Assembly (NCBI GenBank): GCA_026414265.1
Contig: JAOAJI010000003.1
Span: forward strand, 1 to 55,849
Length of the DNA: 55,849 nt
Direction of reading: 5' to 3'
Source of the DNA: Microcaldota archaeon
GTDB taxonomy: Archaea; Micrarchaeota; Micrarchaeia; Anstonellales; SKW190
Shown here: piece after piece, positions 38,943-50,400 of the stretch
Layout of the letters: each line of letters opens with the position of its first letter
Numbering within the stretch: the stretch's first letter is position 1
Program-made: the position numbers and the translations under genes
The notes under the pieces: generated by a model
What the model saw: the letters and a program-made list of their open reading frames with translations, nothing else
Told to the model about the DNA's origin: nothing
Database searches by the model: none

Positions 38943-40193
38943 ATGAAGGATGGCTTATCTAAAGAAAAACAATTTGAAAAAATCTACGACGTTGTTATTG
39001 TAGGTGCAGGTCCTGGAGGAAGCGCGTGTGCATGCTTTTGCGCGATCAAGGGCTTGAAAACATTGCTAATTGACAAACAAAAATTTCCAAGAGAAAAGAT
39101 ATGCGGAGACGCACTGAGTGGCAAAAGCATAGAAGTGTTGAATAAATTAGACTTGATACCTGAATTAGAAAAGCAACAACATGCCTACATAAAGTCCATC
39201 ATCTTTTCAGGACCAAATGGCAAAGAAATAGAGATAAGCTTTGAAAAAGAAAAGGGTGATTACCACGGTTACTGCGTAAAAAGAACAATTTCCGATTACG
39301 TGATTTTCAAAAAAGCTAAAACTCTATGCGATACCATGGAAGAAACTGAATTGATTGATTTGAATTATACAAATGACTATGTTGAACTCAAGTGTATCAA
39401 TAAAAAGGACAGTAAGGAAATTAATATAAAATCAAACCTGGTTATAGGCGCTGACGGCGCTTACTCCTTAGTTGCCAAGAAAAATAATCTACATTTAATT
39501 GAATACGATCATCATTGTACTGCCTTAAGAACTTATTATAATAACGTTAAAGGCAACAACAATGAATCAGCAATAGAATTACACTTTGTTGACGAAGCGA
39601 TCCCAGGTTACTTCTGGATATTTCCAGTTGGTAACAACGAATGGAATGTAGGAATTGGAATGATAACGAAAGACATGCAACAAAAAAAGGCAAATCTAAA
39701 AGAAATCATGATGAAAGTAATAAATTCTGAAAAGTTTAGAGATAGGTTCAAAGAAGCAGTCATGATAGATAGCATAAAAGGCTGGACACTGCCATTCGGC
39801 TCAAAAAAGAGAAAGCTTTATGCATACAGAACGATGTTGGTAGGTGATGCTGCACAGTTGATAGACCCATTTACTGGAGAAGGACAAGGAAATGCACTAC
39901 TGAGTGGTTTGATTGCTGCAGAAATAGCCAAAAAAGCGTGTGAAAAAAATAACTTTTCTGAAGATTTTTTGAAAGAATATAACGAGAAAATATATGAGCA
40001 TCTTTGGAAAGAATTAAATACTAGTTATCAGCTACAAAAAATGACTAGATTCAAATGGCTGATGAACTTCGTTTTGACCAAAGCAAACAAATCAGAAAAG
40101 GTGAGAGAAACTATTACTTCTATGCTTTCAGGAAGAAAGCCGAAAAATCACTTGTTTAACCCTTTGTTCTATGTAGAACTTTTATTCAGCTAG
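38943..40193 (+). CDS. Geranylgeranyl reductase family FAD-dependent oxidoreductase
   Basis: FAD-binding YDVVIVGAGPGGSACACFCAIKGLKTLLIDKQKFPREKICGDALS; YFWIFPVGNNEWNVGIGM; LVGDAAQLIDPFTGEGQGNALLSG. Confidence 0.88.
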   Translation: MKDGLSKEKQFEKIYDVVIVGAGPGGSACACFCAIKGLKTLLIDKQKFPREKICGDALSGKSIEVLNKLDLIPELEKQQHAYIKSIIFSGPNGKEIEISFEKEKGDYHGYCVKRTISDYVIFKKAKTLCDTMEETELIDLNYTNDYVELKCINKKDSKEINIKSNLVIGADGAYSLVAKKNNLHLIEYDHHCTALRTYYNNVKGNNNESAIELHFVDEAIPGYFWIFPVGNNEWNVGIGMITKDMQQKKANLKEIMMKVINSEKFRDRFKEAVMIDSIKGWTLPFGSKKRKLYAYRTMLVGDAAQLIDPFTGEGQGNALLSGLIAAEIAKKACEKNNFSEDFLKEYNEKIYEHLWKELNTSYQLQKMTRFKWLMNFVLTKANKSEKVRETITSMLSGRKPKNHLFNPLFYVELLFS

Positions 40194-40239
40194 TTATAAA
40201 AGAGCCAACTTTTAAATAAGTTAAATCAGATACTTAAAC

Positions 40240-43200
40240 GTGAGTATCTTATATACTAATTTGAAACAGTTATCAACGTTTAAGAACATAATAATAATTT
40301 TGGTTTTGTTAACGCTACTTGTTCAGATAGCATACTCTCAGATAGAAAAGATATCTACTAGAATAGAAGTTGAAAAATATGACGTTATTAACCAACAAAC
40401 TGGAGAGATTCAGGAAATACATGTAACTGCATATCTTTTTCAAGACTTCACGTTTCCTAAAAAACTACTCCCAGGGAACATCATATACGTACAATGGAGT
40501 GATTCTGGTACTGAAGCGATAAGTAATCCTGCTAACACATGTTATGCCATAACCGATTCAGAAGGAAAGATAAAGCTTAACTTGAGTACGAGCAACACAA
40601 TAAACAAGCCACCAATGCCTTTAGCTGGAAACTACCTAATAATGAGATTCGTTTTCTGTGGCAACTCAAACGAAATTTCTGATATAAAAAGTTGTACTGG
40701 GATACCTAATCTGAATCCTTATACCATAAACCCTTGCAATAATCTTTTGGCAGGCTCTACTTCAGGATATGCAAGTAAACTGGTTCCTCAATATAAGACT
40801 CCTTTCGCAAGAAGTAACACAAAAACAGTGCCTATTGTAAATTCACAAAGGAATAGACTTATGCCGATAGACAATTTCCTGTTTTGCTTCACTCTTTCAG
40901 TCATTTTTGCTTTGTTAGCTTCTGCCATGTACGTTACTGGGAGGAATCCTTTCTCTGCTTTTGACATAACGCCTCCAAGATTTAAAGTAATGAGACTGAC
41001 TGACCAAGGCATATTTCATACTAACCTATCCTTAGGTGCTTTCACATCTCGTGCGATACAAAATTTTATGAGCAAACAAATTGCAAAAGTTGAGAAAGAA
41101 CAAACAAAAACAAAGGATGGACGTCATGAAACCAAGGTTAGAATAAAATCTAACGTGATGAAAGACTTAGGAGAAAGCTTGTACGAAGCAACTCCTACTT
41201 ATGGAGCACAAAAAGTTATAGGAAACATAAATAATACTTGGAACATGGCAATGCGAATGGTAAAAGGCAGAAAAACTATCAATGTCAGGCAAAAAGACGA
41301 GGAAGATAAGAAAGGTCAACAACAACCTAAAGATGGACAAGTACATCAACCAGTAAAACAAGAAAGAGAAACAACTACAATTCAACGAGATCAAGAAAAT
41401 CAAAGAAGTATTAGGATAGAAGGCACATTAATCATGAAGGACAATAAGGCATATATAGTAAAAGAAAAAGACGGAAAAGTAGAACTTTTTGAAATTAAAA
41501 GATCTGAAAACGGAAACTTACAGCTCGTTCACATAAAGAATCAAGATGAATTAACTAAAATATTCGAACCTATAAAAATTAAAGGTAAAACTGTTGAAGT
41601 AAGGATAGAAAAAGGTCAATTAGTATACTACGAGATTCAAGGTGATAAAAGGACTTTGATAACAGATAGCGAAAGAATAAGAGAGATTAATTCTATGCTT
41701 AAGAGCAGGAGTTCTAGTTATTATATTAGTCAAAGCTACGTGATAGATGCAAACAAAGGAAATGTATTTACTTTAGTAGAGCGAGATAATACAGGAAGAC
41801 TAGGTCTGAGTGAAATCCGAGGGGACAAGGCACTTGTGATATATTATCAAGTACTCACTAGTGAAAAAAATCAAATTGAAGAACAACTTAAACAAAGCAT
41901 AAGTGTTGAGCATAATGGAAAAACTTATGTTGTAAGATTACAAGATGGTAAAATAAAGGTATTTGATGGAGAAGTTGAAGTAACAGACCAAAAAATAAAA
42001 AGAGCTGTTGTTGAAAAGGCAACACAATCATATTCAGATAAGTTAGAGAGATTTTCATCTATGTTGACCAGAGAGAATAAAAGAATCAGTATTGAGGATG
42101 CACAAGCTCTAATGCTTCCAAAAGACGAAACAAAAAAAAGTGAAGATGAAAAACCAAAAAGTAAAAGAGACTCAGCACTTATTGAAGAATTAAGATTACT
42201 AATCATACCTGTGCTATTAGCACTAAACAAACAACCATTTTACAAAGTGATGTCTCATTATGTTTTTTATAGAGCCACTCACGTAATGGACAAGCAATAT
42301 AAGAATTCCACAGACACACTGGAAGAAAGGCTTACAACAAAAGGCATGCGAGGATTTACAGGAAGTAATTTTATTGACACTGTTACTATTTTGATGGCAA
42401 CACAACATTTAGCATCTATCAGCGGATTGAATAAATTGAAAGAAGTTCTAGGTCTATCGAAAAGAACTGAAGAAGATAGCATCATGGAGAGACTTAATAA
42501 AATAGGTGAGAGCATGGGAGCTAAATCAGCTTACTTATCAGTAGCGTTCATGGAAGACCTAGGATTAACAAAAATTGGCTTTATACGACGCACTGCTAGT
42601 GAGGTTAGTAACATTTTAGTTGAGAACAGTGCTAAAATATTTGGTAACTTGTTTGGATTACCTGAGCTCAAACATGTCAACTTTAATTCAGATATCAGCT
42701 ATAATGAAGAGGCTATGAGTATCATAGTGTTAAGCGCACACTATGCGATCCAATATGTAAGATACGTTGAACTTGATAAGTATTTTAAGCAAAATAAAGA
42801 TGAACTAAAAGACATAAATCCTATCGAAAGAGAAAAAAGAAGCCTCTTATTAAAAGAATACCTGTATTTGAAAAGCTATTTTGAAGGCCCAAAAGTAGAT
42901 CGCAATTACTGGAGCAACCTAATCAGAGTTTTAATTTTTTTAATGATAATGAACAACATACGAGCGTCTAAATTTAGAAAAACCGCCCTAGGCCAAACAT
43001 TGAGATTTATTTATGACCCAAGATTAGGATTTGCAAGAGACGTTTTCAACTACATATATGCATGTCTAACAGCAAATCAATTCATAGAAAGAGAAGTTTA
43101 TACGTTAGAAGGTAGAGCAGAGAAACTTGCAATTCTGATTTCTCAAACCAATAAGTTATTGTCAGATACGTTAAATGAAAATGAAAAAGAATCAATAATG

Positions 43201-46200
43201 AATAAAATTATTCGCACACTTGAGAGTTTTGGAGTTAAAATAGATTTACAAGAATTTAATAGAAACTCAGGGGATCAAAAAATCAATATAATCGATCAAA
43301 AAATCAATAGAATCGTAGATAAAGTGTATGAGCTATTACTACAAAACCAAGATATGTATATTAATGAGCTTGCAATAAGACACCATAACGGAAATGTAGA
43401 TTCCTTAATTGCTCAACTAACTAATGATGCTAATCAAAAAACAGAGATACAACAAATTATTCAATCTAAAGACAAACCACAGAATGTACCAGAAGATGAG
43501 AAAAAAAAGGATTTCATAAGAAAAAGAGCGCTATTAAGTGAAAAATTAAACAGCTACCTACAAAAGCTATTCGAAGAAAATAAAGCACAAAAAACAACTA
43601 TTATTGTTAATAAGGGGTATGCAAAAGTAAGACTTGGTGCTGATTCTGACATAGTAGGTGTCATGCCTCTAGATGGCCTCAGATATTGGTTAAGCGGTTA
43701 TGGTGAAGTAATTAATAGAAGCTACAGAGACATGGTTTTAATCAATCAAAGAATCAATGCTTTGTTGGACTATAAACTTGCTCAGAATAAAGAAGAAACA
43801 AAAATGGTATTAGAACAAAAATATAAATCTAACATAAAAGAGATAAACGAATTAATTAAGCAGTTAGAAGAAGAGAAAACAGATCAAAGAAAGAGAGAAG
43901 AATTGAAACAGGACATAAGCAAGAAATTAAATGAACTTTTTTCGATTCTATCAGACGATTTTGTGACTAAAGAAGAACGTGAGGATATAACGAAAGCTCT
44001 AAACGATGGAAATTATGAAGCTCTAAAAAATCAATTAAACTCTTTACTTACAGATAGTGGAAGACTTATTAGATTTGAACAAAATATTCACAATAGACTG
44101 AAAAACTTAGGAATCACTTTGCATCAAAATTCAGACATTGACGCTCTTATCGAAAGAGAAAGACAAGAAATGCTTAAAAGGCTAGTCAGTTTCTATTACG
44201 GAGTTTCTATGGCACCTCTGTTTTTCCAGCCCGGCGATATGACACCAAATAAACAACAATTCGTAAGAACAGTAGGAACTAAATTGAATGAAATGCAAAA
44301 AGCAGCAATTTTATTATTTAATAACTTGGTATTAAACGACAAAGCCATTTTAACATCAACGAGCAGAGCGTTTGCTGATTATCTGTCTGGGAAAATTGAT
44401 GCTCGACAATTTGAAATTATAGCGTCTAATCCAGATTCTATTTATGATAATATTACAAGAACTACCATAGGTAGACAGATTATTTCATCTTCTAATGTCA
44501 CTGTGGGAGATAAAACATTAACAGAAGTAGTGATTTACATTAAAAGCAACAAGTTAGTGGCAAGAAAAGCTAACGGACTAGAAATAGATTTAACTGAAAG
44601 TGTAAACGATGGACAAACTGTGAAGATAAAAATAGATGATGAAGAATACACGATTTCAACAAAAAAAGAGGCTGAAAGCCTAGTTGTGATTAACAACGCA
44701 AACCAAGAAGTTATTAGCATTGAATTTAAAACTGGTAAAATAAAACTCGTGGATCCACCTAAGGATGAAGCAAAAAGATTTAGGTTAGCTCAAATTATGT
44801 ATATCACTACTGTCTTAGCGAAACATGAACTTGTCAAAAAACTTGATTCAAGTGAAAGAGAGCTTAGAGTATTGAGAAATCAACAAAACTTCGGTTTACT
44901 TATAACAGATGAAGAAACAATTTTAAAAATTTTGAAGGCTTTTGATGATAAAACAGACCAAGATCAGCATAGCTCTATTAAATATATAAAGGTCTCACAA
45001 GGTACTATACAAACAAAAAAAGATGAGGTCCAACAAGGAGAACAAGGTTGGATTAAAGTAGAAGATATAGAATACGTTGAAGTTTCAAATGGACTAATTA
45101 AAATAAAATTGAAAGATAATAAAGAACCTTTGATTATACAAGCACAAACAAGTATTGAAAATGATATATTAAAGATTAAAGATGTTAATGTTGGTATAGA
45201 TGACCAACAATTCATTTACTCAGCAAATAGCGTAAACCTTTCTGAAACAGCAACAAAGAAGATTCAACCTATGAAACTAGATCAGCATTCTTATGTAAAA
45301 TATGATAGCACAAAAAAGTGCTATATGTTCTTCAGATTAAACGAAAGAAATCAACTTGAACTAGCCCATACATTATCTACATTAGATCCAACAAAAATTA
45401 AATTGATGCATTTTATCAATAGTATAGATCAAACAGATAGTGCCACAAGAATAATAGATTCGTTCTTCTATCTACTTGGAGACGAAAGATTCAAAGACGA
45501 TCTAAATCTTCAAACACTACTAATTAATGCAGATACTAGCCACACTCTTGGACTGCTAGAACAAAGAAAAAAAGTACTTTCAAACCTTGATGTCTTTGAT
45601 AGAGCAGAATATATAATGCAAACTCTGTATTTGAGTGCAGGACGTAATTTACCACGTTTAGAACAAGAACTACCGTTTTCTTCTGAACTAAACAGAAGGT
45701 TTGCAGAGTTAAATGATACGCTGTATAAAGAACTTGAACCAGAAAAAAGACTGTATGATAGACTCAACAAGATTTTGCCAGGTATAGATATACTTAGCAT
45801 GGACTATAATTTAGAACTTGCCCAACAAGCATTGATTAGACTTAATGAAGAAACGTTTAAACTACAAAATATGTTGATAGATAAAGCGATGCTAGAACTG
45901 GACCCAGAAAAAAGAAGTATTATGTTAGGTATGGCCTCAGATTTGGAATTTTTAAGATGTTTAGCAGGGATTGATAAAACAGATTTTGGCATGTTAGTTG
46001 AATTCAACTCAGAAAAAGCGGCAGAACAAGTTGATTTCTATGCGAGAAATTTTGAAGAAAACATGATAAAAATAAATAAAATACTAGAAGACCAAGCTAA
46101 ACAAAACCAAATACCTCAAGATCAGAAACAATTTATTCAAGATAACCTCATTAAGCTAAGGAAATTGCTTGCATACTATAGTAGTAGAATAAATAATGAA

Positions 46201-47430
46201 GATTTGAGTTACGAAGAAAGAGCACTTGCTGCAGCAAGAATTATACAAATAGGTTCGGTGATTGAAACTGTATTACGTACAAGAGATGTAACAATCTTTG
46301 AAAAACTCAGTGGAGAACTTGAAAAAGATTATTCTGTTGTTCAAAACGAAGAAATAAAACTTCAAGCAGTAAGTAAATCCAAAGTTAAAAGTATATTTGA
46401 AAGAACTATAGCAGAAGGGCTTCTAATTCACGGAATAAGTGTAGATGATGCACTCAAGCTAAAAGATAATCTAAGATATTGGTTCAGCTCGGCAAAGTCT
46501 AACCTTGACTACGAAAATTTAATGAAAGCCTATATGGCCTATAAGATAATGACAAAAAATCAAGATTCTACACAAGTTACATACACTCCTTACCAATTGA
46601 AATTACTTGCAATGATGTCAGATCTAGAAGAAGCAAAAAAACTTGATCAATTGATACATTCTCAAAATGCTCAACTTTTATTCCAAGAAGCACTAGCAAC
46701 TGATGAAACGATTAAATCACATGGTCTCTCATCACCTTTCTCATCGCTACTCCCTTCATTGTTTTATTACTCATTAAACAATAATCCAGAAAACCTTCCA
46801 ACTAAAAGCACACATGATGGTATTCAAATATCTGATGAAGCCATTTTTTCCTATCTAATAACTGACCCTAGCAATCCTCAAAGTAAAACAACCACAAATT
46901 CTGAACACATTGAGATAGCAAAAGAAATCTCTGTCATGTTATACAACAGATCAAAAAAAGAAATTGAAGAAAGAATCGATGCCTTTTTAAAGAAAACACC
47001 CATTATAACTCAAGGTGTTACAGAAATGCCTACAGATCAAAATAACAGTTTGAGCGTTTATGATGTGTATTCTACAATTAGATCTGTTAATCCAGTATTA
47101 GCTGAATTCATATTAAGCGTCAACCCAGATTATTATGAAGCACTAGCAAAAAAATACGTAAAAAAAGATGAAGAAAAAGGTACTACATTTTTTGATTCAG
47201 AAAAACTTAATAAAGCACTTCAAACATTGGTTGATGATATGCTAGTCATTTCTGGCACGTATGATACATATCAAAGAAGTAGACTCTTAGAACAAAACTT
47301 CGAAAGCGTAGCTAACTACTCAAAGGCGATTGGCGGATCAGGACTATCGCTTGAGAACTATGGAGTATCGCCAGATTTACAAATGTCAAGAATAATACAA
47401 ATGCAAAACCTTGGAGGGCAAAAATTCTAA
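40240..47430 (+). CDS. Giant membrane-anchored protein of unknown function (2396 aa)
   Basis: GTG start; signal/TM NIIIILVLLTLLVQIAYS; ~190-aa ectodomain with several Cys; TM FLFCFTLSVIFALLASAMYVTG; then ~2150 aa of charged helical sequence with interspersed short beta-rich modules. Confidence 0.85.
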   Translation: MSILYTNLKQLSTFKNIIIILVLLTLLVQIAYSQIEKISTRIEVEKYDVINQQTGEIQEIHVTAYLFQDFTFPKKLLPGNIIYVQWSDSGTEAISNPANTCYAITDSEGKIKLNLSTSNTINKPPMPLAGNYLIMRFVFCGNSNEISDIKSCTGIPNLNPYTINPCNNLLAGSTSGYASKLVPQYKTPFARSNTKTVPIVNSQRNRLMPIDNFLFCFTLSVIFALLASAMYVTGRNPFSAFDITPPRFKVMRLTDQGIFHTNLSLGAFTSRAIQNFMSKQIAKVEKEQTKTKDGRHETKVRIKSNVMKDLGESLYEATPTYGAQKVIGNINNTWNMAMRMVKGRKTINVRQKDEEDKKGQQQPKDGQVHQPVKQERETTTIQRDQENQRSIRIEGTLIMKDNKAYIVKEKDGKVELFEIKRSENGNLQLVHIKNQDELTKIFEPIKIKGKTVEVRIEKGQLVYYEIQGDKRTLITDSERIREINSMLKSRSSSYYISQSYVIDANKGNVFTLVERDNTGRLGLSEIRGDKALVIYYQVLTSEKNQIEEQLKQSISVEHNGKTYVVRLQDGKIKVFDGEVEVTDQKIKRAVVEKATQSYSDKLERFSSMLTRENKRISIEDAQALMLPKDETKKSEDEKPKSKRDSALIEELRLLIIPVLLALNKQPFYKVMSHYVFYRATHVMDKQYKNSTDTLEERLTTKGMRGFTGSNFIDTVTILMATQHLASISGLNKLKEVLGLSKRTEEDSIMERLNKIGESMGAKSAYLSVAFMEDLGLTKIGFIRRTASEVSNILVENSAKIFGNLFGLPELKHVNFNSDISYNEEAMSIIVLSAHYAIQYVRYVELDKYFKQNKDELKDINPIEREKRSLLLKEYLYLKSYFEGPKVDRNYWSNLIRVLIFLMIMNNIRASKFRKTALGQTLRFIYDPRLGFARDVFNYIYACLTANQFIEREVYTLEGRAEKLAILISQTNKLLSDTLNENEKESIMNKIIRTLESFGVKIDLQEFNRNSGDQKINIIDQKINRIVDKVYELLLQNQDMYINELAIRHHNGNVDSLIAQLTNDANQKTEIQQIIQSKDKPQNVPEDEKKKDFIRKRALLSEKLNSYLQKLFEENKAQKTTIIVNKGYAKVRLGADSDIVGVMPLDGLRYWLSGYGEVINRSYRDMVLINQRINALLDYKLAQNKEETKMVLEQKYKSNIKEINELIKQLEEEKTDQRKREELKQDISKKLNELFSILSDDFVTKEEREDITKALNDGNYEALKNQLNSLLTDSGRLIRFEQNIHNRLKNLGITLHQNSDIDALIERERQEMLKRLVSFYYGVSMAPLFFQPGDMTPNKQQFVRTVGTKLNEMQKAAILLFNNLVLNDKAILTSTSRAFADYLSGKIDARQFEIIASNPDSIYDNITRTTIGRQIISSSNVTVGDKTLTEVVIYIKSNKLVARKANGLEIDLTESVNDGQTVKIKIDDEEYTISTKKEAESLVVINNANQEVISIEFKTGKIKLVDPPKDEAKRFRLAQIMYITTVLAKHELVKKLDSSERELRVLRNQQNFGLLITDEETILKILKAFDDKTDQDQHSSIKYIKVSQGTIQTKKDEVQQGEQGWIKVEDIEYVEVSNGLIKIKLKDNKEPLIIQAQTSIENDILKIKDVNVGIDDQQFIYSANSVNLSETATKKIQPMKLDQHSYVKYDSTKKCYMFFRLNERNQLELAHTLSTLDPTKIKLMHFINSIDQTDSATRIIDSFFYLLGDERFKDDLNLQTLLINADTSHTLGLLEQRKKVLSNLDVFDRAEYIMQTLYLSAGRNLPRLEQELPFSSELNRRFAELNDTLYKELEPEKRLYDRLNKILPGIDILSMDYNLELAQQALIRLNEETFKLQNMLIDKAMLELDPEKRSIMLGMASDLEFLRCLAGIDKTDFGMLVEFNSEKAAEQVDFYARNFEENMIKINKILEDQAKQNQIPQDQKQFIQDNLIKLRKLLAYYSSRINNEDLSYEERALAAARIIQIGSVIETVLRTRDVTIFEKLSGELEKDYSVVQNEEIKLQAVSKSKVKSIFERTIAEGLLIHGISVDDALKLKDNLRYWFSSAKSNLDYENLMKAYMAYKIMTKNQDSTQVTYTPYQLKLLAMMSDLEEAKKLDQLIHSQNAQLLFQEALATDETIKSHGLSSPFSSLLPSLFYYSLNNNPENLPTKSTHDGIQISDEAIFSYLITDPSNPQSKTTTNSEHIEIAKEISVMLYNRSKKEIEERIDAFLKKTPIITQGVTEMPTDQNNSLSVYDVYSTIRSVNPVLAEFILSVNPDYYEALAKKYVKKDEEKGTTFFDSEKLNKALQTLVDDMLVISGTYDTYQRSRLLEQNFESVANYSKAIGGSGLSLENYGVSPDLQMSRIIQMQNLGGQKF
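43273..43314 (+). repeat. 21-bp tandem duplication (2 copies, one mismatch)
   Basis: gatcaaaaaatcaatataatc followed directly by gatcaaaaaatcaatagaatc, encoding DQKINIIDQKINRI within the giant ORF. Confidence 0.85.
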
Positions 47431-47431
47431 A

Positions 47432-47440
47432 TTTTTTTTT
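47432..47440 (+). terminator. Poly-T terminator after the giant gene
   Basis: T9 run 2 nt after the stop codon, inside the 14-nt gap to the convergent gene. Archaeal termination commonly uses T-runs. Confidence 0.5.
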
Positions 47441-47444
47441 ATTA

Positions 47445-50400
47445 TCATCTACCAAATCTTAAGACGTATCTCAATGTATTTTCTTTAATATTTTCCAATA
47501 CTTCACTGTTTTGATATTGCATGATGTCAGAAGTAATGACAGCTACTCTACCAAACCGATAAATACCTAATCCTAATTTACCTGCAGTCCTTGTACTCGT
47601 ACCTTGAGTGTCCAATCCTGAAACTACTATTAAAGATGACTTAAAAGTACTACTTAGATTTTTTTTGTCTAATATACTTAATATGCCAGGTAACTGTGTA
47701 GAATCTATCTCGTAAAGCCTGAAATCATCATCAATAGTAACTGAAGATATGTTAATACCAACATCGGAGTAGCTTATTGTAGATTCATTTATCTTAAATT
47801 CAAATTCTTTTAACAAACCGTTATTTATAAAATCAGCAATGATGAGCACTCCTTTTCCTTGACCGACAAACTCTAACAGATGTAATTTTTCCATTCTAGT
47901 AAAAGGTACTGATGTTGTAGTAACAAAAAGACTACAGTTTTTATTATATTTGGAAGACAACTCAGTTCTTTCCACAAATTTTTGTTCTAAGGAAATTAAA
48001 GACCGCTGATCTGGTGGAACTTCAATCAGAATTCTTTGCATTAAGTTGTTTACAATATTACTATAGGAGTTTATGTTTGGGACATTGTTGTCATAACAAA
48101 TGCTGATATTTACGTTCCTGCCAAGTTTACATTCAAGTATTCTTTCATCATCTATTCTAACAAAGTTAAACATGTTAATGTTGTATTCTGCTTTACCTAA
48201 ATGTACATTTACAAAATTTGTTCCTTTTTTTGAGAAGATTATCGTCTCTGGTGAAGCTACTCGATATACCTCTCTCATAAACGTGTAATAATTAGTCATG
48301 TTTGCTGTATTTGATAAACCAAAACTATAAATAGCTCTAGCTTGATATGGATTGTAGTCTTTGTCTATCAAACAACAATATATAGGCATATCATTAGAAT
48401 CATACATGGCAGATATAATATCCATATCCCACGGCTTTAATAGAGACGGAGAAAATGGATATTCTGCTAATTTAAAACCTGTAAAGGAATTCATTAAGTA
48501 GCACGATCCGTAAGAAGTATTGTATTTACATAGACCACATTTAACAAAAGACAGAGGCTCGTTAACAGGATGTAATTTTTTAACATCATCTGGTATAGGT
48601 GGTTGGTTAGATATATCAAGTTTATACTCCATAGGATCTGCATTTTCCGGAACTTTGCAAAATACACCATCATCTGAAACCTGGTATTTTGGCCCGCATT
48701 TGCCTTCACTTAACTCTAATGTAGAACACTTTACACAATAAGGAACTTCATCATATTTTGTATAATTAGTTAATACACAATTCGGATCAGGTGCATAATA
48801 ACCAACAGGTGAAGAAGGATCTGCAAATGATAGATAAGTACAATTATCTACAGCATAGTGCCGAGTGTATAAAACCATATCTCTCTGACCTGTTATCAAT
48901 CTGCCGTATTTCTGCAAAGTTTTTGCTACTTCAGATTGTTGGTAGCCATATTTATCTCTACTAGCTTTATCTTCTCTAATTTCACCAATACCGCATATAC
49001 CTATGTTTGTCCTCCATATTATTGGTATTAAAGGATAACCATCTACATCTTTTTGTGGATTGTCTCTGTCATTAATAGATGTAAGTATAGCACCTATAGT
49101 AACTGAATCTGTCAATATTCTTTGATTTTCTAACAAGAATCTGATAAACATTCCATGTATTTTTTCATTCCAATAAAGATCTACACTATCTTTATAAGCA
49201 GGCATTTTATCTTCGCAAAGAGAAACATTTAATAACAATCTCATAAATGGATTTGCCTCATCTTTTGTATTGCCTGCTAAGCCTAAGAAACCATTAGATA
49301 TGGATGCTAAATACGTTATGTCAGAAGTAACACCTTGTTTTAATTCTGAAATGCTGTAGCTGTACCAAGAGGTGGAAAAACGATTAACAACATCAAAATT
49401 AAAGCGAGTATGATCGCCACAACAATCACAGTCAGTACCGCTAGGAGTAGATACATCCCAATTAGGATATCTAACGGGGTGTCTAACTTGAATTTCATCA
49501 TTGTCTAGGATCGCTCCTCCTGTTGTAATAAGTTTCATGTATAAAACTACTCTTTGATTTTGATCTGCAGCTTTAAGAGCCCTAAACGGATATAACCCAT
49601 TTGCATCATCTAGAATACTCGGGCAGATGAACCAAGAAGTTCCACCAACAGAAGATATGAAAGTCTGTTGACTTTCTATATATTCTGGATGCGGATTCCT
49701 ATTATTATTCATATTTATTATTGTTGAATGCTCCTGTTTAGTGTAGTTAGTTATACCCCACAGTGGTTTGATAATAACAAACTTTTGCCATCTATCATAA
49801 ATCTTACGTGATAGGTTGGCGTGAAATTGTAACATTGAAGCAAAAGCTCTTTCCAAAGATAAATCCTGATACCAAAGATAATATCTATGAGCCGGAAAGT
49901 CTATAGCAATAAAATCTAATTCTCTATCTAAATTTTTTTGGTGAACGTTTTGAGATGTAGCAGTACCTAACATAGATTCCAAATAATTGAACACCGCATT
50001 TTCGTAATCCTGAGGATTTTTGATATTATAAATGCCTAATCTAACTGAATCTACTTGCAAACCAACAAAACAGGTTGGTGAACATCCTTTTAAATGAACC
50101 CACTCAGGGTCGTTAACATTCCCGACTCGAGTACCTGTATTAACATCATACCATTGAGCATACCTGAAAGGAATAATTCTTTTTAGTACTTCTTCAGGTC
50201 TAGTAAAGTTCTTGAAATTTAGCATTACAGGTCCTCTATTACCAGAATTATGAGAACTTACAGCAGAAAATACACTATCTCTACATCTTTGATCATCATA
50301 AGATAACATATCATCAATATCAACTATAGGAAATACATTTTGTGATAAATATTTAGTAAGATAATATGCTAGAAGTCCAGGATGTGGATAATGCTGATTC

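Noticed and set aside
41925-46007. Several 60-100 aa minus-strand ORFs inside the giant gene
   Set aside because: Ser/Phe/Leu-rich antisense shadows of a Lys/Glu-rich coding sequence; no start context or domains.
40240-47430. Giant protein as an S-layer or SPEARE-type surface adhesin
   Set aside because: The long region after the second TM is highly charged, helical and nearly Cys-free, suggesting a cytosolic location; no adhesin repeats seen. Not excluded without structure prediction.
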